From: Anammoximicrobium sp032229885
GTDB taxonomy: Bacteria; Planctomycetota; Planctomycetia; Pirellulales; Pirellulaceae
Reading direction: 5' to 3'
Assembly (NCBI GenBank): GCA_032229885.1
Contig: JAVYAJ010000326.1
Location: forward strand, 1 to 17,120
DNA: 17,120 nucleotides
The notes below the pieces were generated by a model. The model saw only the letters and a program-made list of their open reading frames with translations, was not told where the DNA came from and did not search any database. Shown piece by piece: positions 1 to 6,004 of the stretch; within the stretch, counting starts at the first letter, position 1; the number at the start of each line of letters is the position of its first letter. The translations under genes and the position numbers were made by a program.

Positions 1-294
1 AATCTAAACACTCACACCATCGGCAGCCTTTACGAGGCGTTTGATCCGGCAACGGCGCGTTCGTTGGCCTCACGTTTGGAAATCCACCACACGCCAAAAC
101 ACGGCAGTTGGCTGAATATGGCCGAGACGGAAGTGAGCATTCTCTCCCGCCAATGCCTGGATCGCCGTATCGACTGCAAAGAAAAGCTGACCCGCGAAGT
201 CGCTGCTGGGAAACGGGATCGCAATACCAACGGCGCGAAAATCGACTGGTAGTGCACCACTGCCGATGCCCGCATCAAATTGAAACGGGTATAA
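1..294 (+). pseudogene. IS630-family transposase, C-terminal fragment with in-frame stop
   Basis: The reading frame is open from the first base, so the N-terminal part lies outside the window. It begins NLNTHTIGSLYEAFD, which in IS630-type DDE transposases directly follows the second catalytic Asp (DNLNTH). It continues through HHTPKHGSWLNMAE, the block holding the catalytic Glu (residue 42 of the fragment). The frame stops at a TAG at 250-252 just after KIDW. Reading on in the same frame gives CTTADARIKLKRV and a TAA at 292-294, which matches the usual family ending (DW.FTTADARIKLKRLYP). The TAG is therefore probably a nonsense mutation inside the old gene, with the last 13 residues still recognisable. 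Expression of an active transposase is unlikely, though loss of this short tail alone might be tolerated. The family call is firm; the pseudogene call is an inference from homologous sequence on both sides of the stop. Confidence 0.8.
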
Positions 295-322
295 CCATCA
301 ACGCAAGGCTGACAGAGCACTA
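295..322 (+). mobile_element. probable right end of the IS630-like element
   Basis: Just after the decayed transposase tail, the sequence up to about 320 reads inward (minus strand) as TAGTGCTCTGTCAGCC. This looks like an IS630-type terminal inverted repeat next to a TA dinucleotide at 321-322, the usual target duplicated by this family. The left end is outside the window, so the repeat cannot be confirmed by pairing. Confidence 0.4.
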
Positions 323-350
323 GTCGTGTCGAGGAACGTGCGACCGTGTT

Positions 351-356
351 GGAAGG
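351..356 (+). promoter_or_regulatory. ribosome binding site deciding the start of the 362-721 gene
   Basis: GGAAGG lies five bases before the ATG at 362. The alternative GTG at 326 has no comparable motif. Confidence 0.5.
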
Positions 357-361
357 TTACC

Positions 362-721
362 ATGCATAAGCTCCCCAGAGATTTTGACGGTGCGTTCTTA
401 GTGGGCAGGACGTTGGAGTCTGTGCTGTTCAGCGAGAACACCGTATCTTTCGGATTTGGTGATCGAGTATCGGTCACGGTGTTTTCGTCCTTCCAACACC
501 AATGCCCCACAGAAGCCGATCGACCGAATGTGCAGAGTGTGCCTCCGAGCGAATCAAGGCTAATGCAGTTGCTCGGACACACCGTCACACAAGCGAGTGG
601 CGACGATGCTGGCACGCTGACGATCGTATTCGACAGCGGGCACGTATTGAAGGTCTTCGACGACGATCCCTACTATGAGTGCTACTCAATCAATGATGGA
701 CAACGAGAGATATTCGTATAG
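362..721 (+). CDS. small conserved hypothetical protein, resembles DUF6188
   Basis: This is a 119-residue soluble-looking protein with no signal peptide or membrane segment. It has two similar halves. The first is LVGRTLESVLFSENTVSFGFGDRVSVTVFSS. The second has LLGHTVTQASGD followed by LTIVFDSGHVLKVFDDD and ends YECYSINDGQREIFV. The pattern of a graded beta-rich protein ending in Y-E-x-Y-x-I-x-x-G-x-x-x-I-x-V resembles, from memory, the DUF6188 type of uncharacterised protein. Function is unknown. I chose the ATG at 362 because GGAAGG lies at 351-356, five bases upstream. An in-frame GTG at 326 would add 12 residues but starts only a few bases after the presumed IS end. It is the only plausible plus-strand gene here and sits beside a transposase remnant, so it may be part of an acquired segment. 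Confidence 0.65.
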   Translation: MHKLPRDFDGAFLVGRTLESVLFSENTVSFGFGDRVSVTVFSSFQHQCPTEADRPNVQSVPPSESRLMQLLGHTVTQASGDDAGTLTIVFDSGHVLKVFDDDPYYECYSINDGQREIFV

Positions 722-993
722 CCGGCGGCGTCTGGCAGGAATGGTACTGTCCGTTGCGACATAGGAGCCGTCCGTAGACACACTATCAGAAGTGAGGCTG
801 CGTACGAGGTAAGGGTCATAATTCCAATTGCCGTGGAAGGCGTTGCGTGTAGTGTTGCTGTTTGCCATGCCCGCATCACTTATTCCACGGCCCTTGGTAT
901 AGTCGTTGTCATCCAATTGGCAGGGCACCTCAAGACCTATGGACATGCGGAACGATTCGAGTCCGTGTTCGGCGGCGCCCACCGCGGCGGATA
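722..993. other. gene-poor stretch between the small plus-strand gene and the Hsp70 stop
   Basis: No convincing gene, repeat or terminator is visible. A minus-strand frame from a TTG at 997 to a stop at 686 encodes 103 residues with an unusual N/Y/W-containing composition (LDDNDYTKGRGISDAGMANSN). It overlaps the 3' end of the plus-strand gene and matches nothing I recognise. It is left unannotated as a gene. Confidence 0.4.
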
Positions 994-2994
994 TCAACGG
1001 GGAAGCGCTTTACCTAGTTCGTCGGCTTCGTCTTTCAGCCCTAGACAACCTTCGGGGATGAATCCGGCTGCCAGACAATCGCGCCCCAACACGAGCCGGG
1101 CGAAGTCGGCCAGCCGCTTCTGTTGCTCGTGCGAGGTGCGGATGGTGGCCAGCATCGAATCCAAACGCATTGCTTCGGTCGCGTCCGCGGCCCGCTTTCG
1201 CCGTTGTTGGTAATCCAGCAGTTGCCGCTCTAGGACCTGCAACTGTTGATCGGCATCGTAAAGCGACTGGGCGCTGCGCGCGATCGACTTGGGCAGCTTC
1301 TGCCCCGCCGCCGCGCGGCCGACGCTGCGCCAGACGAAGTCGAGCCGCCGGACGATGCTGCCGTGGTCGGACCTATCGGCCTCGGGTTCTTGGTCAGCCT
1401 GTTCGACAATAACGGCGCTGCCCGTTTCGACGTCGCGCAGCCGACTGCTCCACGCATTCAAATCGCCCAGCCGTCGAGCCTGGTGGCGATCGAGCTCGAC
1501 GTGCGCCGTCTGGCGCGTCCGGGCGACGCGCGCCGAGACCGAGATCCGGCCGTTGGCGGCGTAGCTCAATTCGACCTTGACCTTTGTCCCCTTGGCCAAG
1601 CCCGTCGGCAAATCGCGAACCGTACACTCGCCCAGCGACGTGCATTCGTCCGGAATGCGGCTTTCGCCTTCGACAATCGGCACTCGGACGTTCCGCTGGT
1701 CGTCGCGGTCGGTCACGAAGGTCTGCTCGACGCGGGTCGGCAGCGGCGTGTTTTTGGGGATGACGACTTTTGCGACGCGCCGCCGCGTACGGGTATCGAT
1801 GCCCACAACGCCCAGGCTGTGCGAGTTGACATTGATCAGTTCACAGGCGGGCGTCGGACCGTCTCCGTGTTCGCGGGCCAATGTCGCCGCGTACAGGGCC
1901 GCCCCATGCGCGACCGCCTCGTCCGGCGAAGCCACGGCCGTGGGCGTCTTGCCCGTGACCCGCAGCAGCATCTCCTGCACCATCGGCATCCGCGAGGCGC
2001 CACCGACCAGCAACACGTCGTCGACTTGGCTCCAGTCCAAACCCGCTTCGCGCAGCACGAGCGTGGTGGTGGTCTGCGTACGATCCAGCAAGTCGCGGGT
2101 CAGTTCGGCGAACTGCTCGCGCGTGACCTCTTGTCGCGCCCGCAGCCCGCCGAAGTTGCACACGAGCGAGGTCTTCGACATCTGCGAGATCGCGTGTTTA
2201 CAGTCCTGGACTTCGAGCCACAGTTGAATCGCGTCGTCAGGGTTGCCGCGTGGGTCCAATCCATGGACTTGGCGGAATTGTTCGGCGACATCTTGGACCA
2301 ACCGGTCATCGAAATCGCGTCCTCCCAATCGCACGTCGCCATCGGTGGCCAATGCGCGGAAGCGGCGACCTTCGATCTCGAGGATCGTGACATCGAACGT
2401 CCCGCCGCCCAGGTCGTACACCAACACCCGTCGCGGCTTGCCCTGAAAACCGGCCTGATCCGGACCGAGGAAGCTCTGTTCGTAGCCGTATGCCAACGCG
2501 GCGGCAGTCGGCTCGTTGATGATGTCCAGCACCTCGAGTCCCGCCAGTCTCCCGGCATCCTGCGTGGCTTTACGACGAAGTTCGTCGAAAAACGCCGGGA
2601 CCGTAATGACGGCTTGTTCGATCGGGCCGATCTTGCGTTCGGCGTCACGTTTCAGTTGGGCCAGCACGAATGCGCTGAGCACCTCGGGCGGCACGGCCTG
2701 GCCGCGGATCGTGCGGTGATAGGCGTCGCGTCCCATGTCGCGTTTGAAACAGTCGGCAAAACGGTCGGCGGCCATGATCGCGGCTTTGATCGCCGGGCGG
2801 CCGACGACCACTTCGTCGTCGTCGAACAACACCGCGCTGGGCGTCAACACCTCGCCCAAGGCGTTCGGGATCGACATCGGACGCCCCGAAGCGTCCAGAT
2901 ATGCAATCAGCGAGTTTGTCGTCCCCAGATCGATGCCCACCGGCGTCGGTCGCCGCTGCTTTTGATCGTCCTTGTGCGATGGAGATGGACTCAT
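994..2994 (-). CDS. divergent Hsp70 (DnaK-like) chaperone
   Basis: This is a 666-residue Hsp70-family ATPase, expected in the cytosol. The nucleotide-binding domain is intact: phosphate-1 loop IDLGTTNS at 21-28, the conserved Lys of the 'FKR' motif at 84, NEPTAAALAYG at 160-170 (E161), phosphate-2 loop DLGGGTFDV at 194-202 (T199, D201) and the adenosine motif GGASRMPMVQ at 331-340. The interdomain linker and start of the substrate domain are divergent: ACELINVNSHSLG at 383-395 replaces the usual DVLLLDVTPLSLG. The beta substrate domain runs to about 500, and a poorly conserved, charged helical C-terminus takes the place of the standard lid. The ATG at 2994 has AAAGG five bases upstream and a good promoter further up. 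It is the last gene of a minus-strand series after an FHA and a J-like protein, so I infer a dedicated Hsp70 and not the housekeeping DnaK. No grpE or true dnaJ is present. Confidence 0.93.
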   Translation of the reverse strand: MSPSPSHKDDQKQRRPTPVGIDLGTTNSLIAYLDASGRPMSIPNALGEVLTPSAVLFDDDEVVVGRPAIKAAIMAADRFADCFKRDMGRDAYHRTIRGQAVPPEVLSAFVLAQLKRDAERKIGPIEQAVITVPAFFDELRRKATQDAGRLAGLEVLDIINEPTAAALAYGYEQSFLGPDQAGFQGKPRRVLVYDLGGGTFDVTILEIEGRRFRALATDGDVRLGGRDFDDRLVQDVAEQFRQVHGLDPRGNPDDAIQLWLEVQDCKHAISQMSKTSLVCNFGGLRARQEVTREQFAELTRDLLDRTQTTTTLVLREAGLDWSQVDDVLLVGGASRMPMVQEMLLRVTGKTPTAVASPDEAVAHGAALYAATLAREHGDGPTPACELINVNSHSLGVVGIDTRTRRRVAKVVIPKNTPLPTRVEQTFVTDRDDQRNVRVPIVEGESRIPDECTSLGECTVRDLPTGLAKGTKVKVELSYAANGRISVSARVARTRQTAHVELDRHQARRLGDLNAWSSRLRDVETGSAVIVEQADQEPEADRSDHGSIVRRLDFVWRSVGRAAAGQKLPKSIARSAQSLYDADQQLQVLERQLLDYQQRRKRAADATEAMRLDSMLATIRTSHEQQKRLADFARLVLGRDCLAAGFIPEGCLGLKDEADELGKALPR

Positions 2995-3039
2995 GCTGGC
3001 CTTTGCTTCGATCGTCTGTCGTGCGTGTTCAGGTACTCA

Positions 3040-3068
3040 TTTATACCGCACGCGGTTGACGATGCCAA
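3040..3068 (-). promoter_or_regulatory. sigma70-like promoter for the Hsp70 gene
   Basis: On the minus strand TTGGCA (3063-3068) is followed after exactly 17 bases by TATAAA (3040-3045). Transcription would start near 3033, leaving a leader of about 40 nt that includes AAAGG at 3000-3004. I see no CIRCE-type inverted repeat around it. Confidence 0.6.
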
Positions 3069-3201
3069 ACTGGCGACCCGACCACGTGCGGTGCGCCGTT
3101 GGGTGTTTTTTTCACGACACGGGGCCGGCACGGACAAGGGCGCCGGTTTCATCATGCAGTAGCCTGAGACGCAGCCGGAAGCAAAAACGACAGGAAACGT
3201 C

Positions 3202-3327
3202 TTGGCCGAACGTCACCTTCAACGTGTCACATCCGCCGCATGAATATGGCCTTCGGCCAAACGATGCGCGCGGCGACCTTCCTGGGGCGTTGCCCCAAGC
3301 TACGGTGATCGGAGGCCTTCGGCCAAA
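3202..3327 (+). repeat. palindrome-rich intergenic repeat, copy 1
   Basis: The unit contains a GGCC-TTC-GGCC hairpin at 3248-3258, a near-perfect CTGGGGC-GTT-GCCCCA hairpin at about 3282-3296, and a closing CCTTCGGCC. A second copy lies in inverted orientation at 8121-8249. The two share, in the same order, TTGGCCGAA, TCAACGTGTCAC, GAATATGGCCTTCGGCC, GCGCGCGGCG, CTGGGGCGTTGCCCCA and GCTACGGTGATCGGAGG. This looks like a REP-type dispersed non-coding element. Confidence 0.75.
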
Positions 3328-3443
3328 CAGAAACAGCGTGCAAACTGGGTCGACCGACCGCGTGCTGTTCGCCGTTGGAAATGGGAACACCCCAAGAACC
3401 ACGGAGCCGAACGGTAGTTGCATCGTGGCGAAGCAATCCGTCA

Positions 3444-3558
3444 TGTGCTTGCGGTAGCGTTGTACTACTAACCTCAAACATCGTGGACTTTTTGACAATG
3501 TTTTCAGGCAGCGAGAGCGTTAAGTTATTGGAGGGTTCCATGTTGTGCTTGCAGTAGC
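3444..3558. repeat. pair of 15-bp direct repeats, 100 bp apart
   Basis: TGTGCTTGCGGTAGC at 3444-3458 recurs as TGTGCTTGCAGTAGC at 3544-3558 with one difference. The pair brackets the conserved block at 3463-3524. It could be an old target duplication or simply part of a larger repeat. Confidence 0.5.
3463..3524 (+). repeat. conserved 62-bp block, copy 1
   Basis: Starting TACTACTAACCTCAAACATC, this block is nearly identical to the reverse complement of 8460-8521. Differences are a few substitutions and one single-base length change. It carries TTGACAATGTT and CAGGCAGCGA. The opposite strand would read as the peptide LTLSLPENIVK in both copies, but neither copy lies in a gene. Confidence 0.7.
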
Positions 3559-3564
3559 TCTGTG

Positions 3565-3658
3565 TCCTCTGCGTCTCTGCGTTTGATCGACGTCCTTGCG
3601 CGGACGAACTAGCCGGGCCACATGAAAATACGTTTTGGAAACGCAGAGACGCTGAGGA
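3565..3658. repeat. 20-bp inverted repeat with 54-bp loop
   Basis: TCCTCTGCGTCTCTGCGTTT at 3565-3584 pairs with AAACGCAGAGACGCTGAGGA at 3639-3658, with one mismatch. From memory, the 'CTCTGCGTCTCTGCG' motif is a widespread dispersed repeat in planctomycete and other environmental genomes. I see no transposase linked to it. Confidence 0.65.
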
Positions 3659-3713
3659 CGCTGAGATTTCCGCGCCCGTCGTAGTGGGGAGAGATGTGAC
3701 AGGCGAATCACGG

Positions 3714-3738
3714 CGGATGGACACGGATGAACACGGAT
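3714..3738 (+). repeat. tandem decamer repeat (CGGATGRACA)
   Basis: CGGATGGACA, CGGATGAACA and a partial CGGAT follow one another with a 10-bp period. It resembles the common dispersed 'ACAGATGAACACGGAT' type of intergenic repeat known from many environmental bacteria. Confidence 0.6.
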
Positions 3739-3842
3739 AACAGAGATGAAGAAAAACGGTGAGACGCGACGTCTTTATTCGGGTGATTCATGGTCCTCTT
3801 CTATATTTCTTGGCCCTTGTTTGGTTGCGGCTGCTAGCCGCG

Positions 3843-4184
3843 CTAGGCTCGAACAGCACGGTCACCGCCATCGGGCAGGATCATGAACTGTAGATCCGGC
3901 CCAAACTCGGACAGCCGTACGATGTCGCCTGCCCGGAGGGGATACGCGCCGTTGGGCGGCAGCAGATCCTGATTGATGATCCACGCGCCGACTCCGTCAT
4001 TGTGGAGTCGCCAGCCAAATTGATCGGCCAGGATTCGAGCTCGCTGGGCTTTCGAACCGGGATCCCGCTTCAGATCAAAACTTAAGTCCCAGTGCTTGCC
4101 GCCACCGATGGAGATCACGTCGTGCGTGAACCGCACCCACTCGCCCAGCCGCGAACCTGAGAGGATCAGCAATTCTACTGCCAC
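3843..4184 (-). CDS. small degenerate FHA-domain protein
   Basis: This is a protein of about 113 residues that is almost entirely one FHA-like beta-sandwich. The framework is visible: GSRLGEWVRF at 10-19, VISIGGGKHWDLSF at 23-36, QRARILADQFGWRLHNDG at 47-64, INQDLL at 70-75, LRAGDIVRLSEFG at 83-95 and a final FMILP. Residues that normally bind phosphothreonine are altered: the IGR arginine is Gly, and the S-R-x-H segment reads K-A-Q-R. Only the late Asn (N71) fits. It may therefore be a scaffold and not a phosphopeptide reader. GGAGGA at 4194-4199 abuts an ATG at 4193 (zero spacing) but is nine bases from the GTG at 4184, so I prefer the GTG. Using the ATG adds three residues. A longer frame from a TTG at 4307 has no support. 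It follows the J-like gene after about 200 bp in the same direction. Confidence 0.75.
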   Translation of the reverse strand: MAVELLILSGSRLGEWVRFTHDVISIGGGKHWDLSFDLKRDPGSKAQRARILADQFGWRLHNDGVGAWIINQDLLPPNGAYPLRAGDIVRLSEFGPDLQFMILPDGGDRAVRA

Positions 4185-4384
4185 GAGCGTCATTCCTCCA
4201 TCGATGAGGCGGTCGTCGCACGGCATTGCCGCACGTTTTGTGGGATGCTCGGCGGCCGCTTTGGTTTGCCAGGCTCGTAAAACGCCGACTAAAAGCTGCG
4301 ATATCAACGCTCAATGCGCAAGGCCATCCATGAGAATACCGTGCTGCATGATTCGCGCCCCGGATCGCGAACAGATCGAGCCCT

Positions 4385-5602
4385 TCATTGTTCTCTCAGC
4401 CGTTGTTTGGCCTGCTCCTTCAGATCGTCCGAAATGCCGGCTGCCAATCGGATAATCCGCAGCGTGGCCTCGTTGACGAGTTCCGTCGCCTGAGCGGGCC
4501 GAGCGGCTCTCAAACCCAGCTTTGCCATCCGCGTTGCCAACTCGAGCTGCGAGCCCACGATCGCCCGATCCGCCAACGCGAGCGCGTCCTGGGCAATGCG
4601 CCGCTGCTGAACGGTGTCCGACGCGTGTGCCAACTCGGTCTCGAGTCGCTGGGCTGCCTGTTCGAGGTCCTCGGCGGCCGCGGCGACAGGCGCGACCGAT
4701 TCATTTTCCGCCATGCTGGTCGGTGGTTGCTGCGTCAAAGGGGCGTTCGTAGATGACTCGGCGTTCACAGTCGCGTCGGAGTTAGCCGTCGATTGGGCGT
4801 TCGCCGCCGAGATCGGTTCTTCGGACCGGGGCGCCGGATCTTTTTCGAGCGTCTCAGATGGTGTCTCGTACGTTGGCGTTCCGTCAACACTCGCGTTGTC
4901 CTGCGAGTGGATCGCTGCGTTCGCTTCCGACGTCGGCAGTGCGGAGGGCATCGACGCGCGTGTCTCGACCGGCGCGTCGTCTTCTTGCGGCATGTCGCCG
5001 GATTCCCGTGATTCTGCTTCGCCGCCAGGCAGGTCTGCTGCGAGATCGGGCGTCTTGGGCGGCGCCAGCATATCGGTCGGTCGGTCCGTGATCGACTGCA
5101 CGGTCTCGTCGCGGTTGCCACTCTGCAGCGCGAGTGCGACCATCAAGACGACCGCGAGCAAAACTCCTAACGCCAGCGGCCAAACCCTTTTGAGCCGGCG
5201 CGCCGCGTGTTTGGCATACCCGCTCGAACCCGTAAAACTCGCCAGCGGCGGCGCCGCTGCGGATATCGGTGCTCGCGAAATCGGAATCGGCGCAGCCACC
5301 ACAGGCCGGGCAACCGACGTCGCTGCCGTTGACCGTAACTGGGCGTCATACGCGGCCTTCCGGTCCGGGTTCAACAGGCATACCCGTGCCGACGCAATTT
5401 CCCCGAGGATGTGCTGCGAATGGTCTGCATGTTTGCCGATTTGAAACGCGCGCAAATGGACGATCCGCTGCTCGGCCGCGTAGGCGATCACATCGGGATC
5501 CGATTCGAACAACGTCACACCCAGCAGCCGATAGTAATTCGGCGGCTGCTCGGCAGGCGGAATCCCGAGCCACTTGTGGTAGGGGTCGAATTCGCCAGAC
5601 AC
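4385..5602 (-). CDS. membrane-anchored protein with planctomycete J-like N-terminal domain
   Basis: The protein has about 405 residues. Residues 5-16 (FDPYHKWLGIPP) and 22-86 (NYYRLLGVTLFE to NPDRKAAYD) form the planctomycete J-like domain, often seen at the N-terminus of kinases or other fusions. The HPD triad that true J domains use to stimulate Hsp70 is absent; the equivalent loop reads AFQIGKHADHSQ. A basic stretch (AARRLKR) precedes one membrane helix at about 141-160 (VWPLALGVLLAVVLMVALAL). A long acidic, Ser/Thr/Pro-rich linker follows (about 165-305), then a helical region (308-405) with ALADRAIVGSQLELATRMAKLGLRAAR, similar in style to the helical modules of the next two genes upstream. 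Topology is probably N-in, C-out. GTG at 5602 has GGAG seven bases upstream; a GTG at 5626 would add eight residues. Function is unknown; proximity to Hsp70 suggests, but does not show, a partnership. Confidence 0.85.
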   Translation of the reverse strand: MSGEFDPYHKWLGIPPAEQPPNYYRLLGVTLFESDPDVIAYAAEQRIVHLRAFQIGKHADHSQHILGEIASARVCLLNPDRKAAYDAQLRSTAATSVARPVVAAPIPISRAPISAAAPPLASFTGSSGYAKHAARRLKRVWPLALGVLLAVVLMVALALQSGNRDETVQSITDRPTDMLAPPKTPDLAADLPGGEAESRESGDMPQEDDAPVETRASMPSALPTSEANAAIHSQDNASVDGTPTYETPSETLEKDPAPRSEEPISAANAQSTANSDATVNAESSTNAPLTQQPPTSMAENESVAPVAAAAEDLEQAAQRLETELAHASDTVQQRRIAQDALALADRAIVGSQLELATRMAKLGLRAARPAQATELVNEATLRIIRLAAGISDDLKEQAKQRLREQ

Positions 5603-5609
5603 ACCGTAA

Positions 5610-5613
5610 CTCC
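5610..5613 (-). promoter_or_regulatory. ribosome binding site favouring the GTG at 5602
   Basis: GGAG on the minus strand lies seven bases before the GTG at 5602, which begins exactly at the conserved domain. The upstream GTG at 5626 has no recognisable site. Confidence 0.45.
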
Positions 5614-5656
5614 GCGAGCTGCCCACGGCCAGCTCAAAAGTATAAGATCCAGCCTA

Positions 5657-5685
5657 AGAATAAACCGACGCATAACGGCTGACAA
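5657..5685 (-). promoter_or_regulatory. sigma70-like promoter for the J-like gene
   Basis: On the minus strand TTGTCA (5680-5685) and TATTCT (5657-5662) are separated by 17 bases. This puts the start of transcription near 5650 and gives a leader of about 48 nt to the GTG at 5602. A separate promoter here suggests the J-like gene is not wholly dependent on the FGE-like gene upstream. Confidence 0.5.
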
Positions 5686-6004
5686 GACATATCGCCGCTC
5701 GGGCTTGGGCGCGAACCGTGCCAGAACGTCGTCCTGCGGCTGTACGCGTCGGCCAACCGCGGCGGTGCGGATACAGAGATTTAGCCATGTCCGATCTGCG
5801 TCGACGTTGGCGCCGCCATTTTGGTGGTTGATTTACCGCCGGCCTCGTCTGATGCAATTCGGATGCTGCGACGTATACCGTGCGCTACGATGACCGCGCC
5901 GGCGCCCGGTCGTCGGCGAATCACAGCGTGGCGGGCACGAGCGCTATTTCATACCGTGTAAAGTAGCGTCGTCGGCATTTTTCTGCGCGGGGCCCACGAA
6001 CGGC

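Larger units (their letters stand above)
2995..3842. other. 848-bp gene-free repeat island between Hsp70 and FHA genes
   Basis: The stretch contains no plausible gene. Short frames in it read through palindromes. From left to right it holds the Hsp70 promoter, a palindromic repeat block (3202-3327), a spacer, a second conserved block (3463-3524) between 15-bp direct repeats, a long inverted repeat (3565-3658), and a tandem decamer (3714-3738). Base composition is lower in GC than the flanking genes. Confidence 0.7.
5603..6004. other. intergenic stretch between J-like and FGE-like genes
   Basis: Apart from the J-like promoter and ribosome binding site, about 400 bp hold nothing I can name. 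There is no clear terminator for the FGE-like gene: no GC hairpin followed by a T run on the minus strand. Short frames here look random. Confidence 0.5.

Noticed and set aside
1246..3162. 638-residue open frame on the plus strand
   Set aside because: It is antisense to the Hsp70 gene and arises from its GC-rich third positions. The translation is Arg/Ala/His-rich with no family motif, whereas the minus strand has every Hsp70 signature.
3150..3800. CRISPR-like array in the repeat island
   Set aside because: The repeats differ in sequence and spacing, there are no regular spacers and no cas genes are nearby.
3827..3846. GCGGCT-GCT-AGCCGC hairpin just past the FHA stop as a terminator
   Set aside because: On the minus strand it is followed by AACCAAACA and not by a T run, and the stem is only six pairs. 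It does not meet the pattern of an intrinsic terminator.
4185..4307. N-terminal extension of the FHA protein from a TTG
   Set aside because: It has no ribosome binding site and a non-domain sequence; the GGAGGA at 4194-4199 points to a start at 4184.
4614..5444. 276-residue plus-strand frame rich in Ser and Ala
   Set aside because: It is a shadow of the low-complexity linker of the J-like protein, whose coding strand is fixed by the conserved N-terminal domain.
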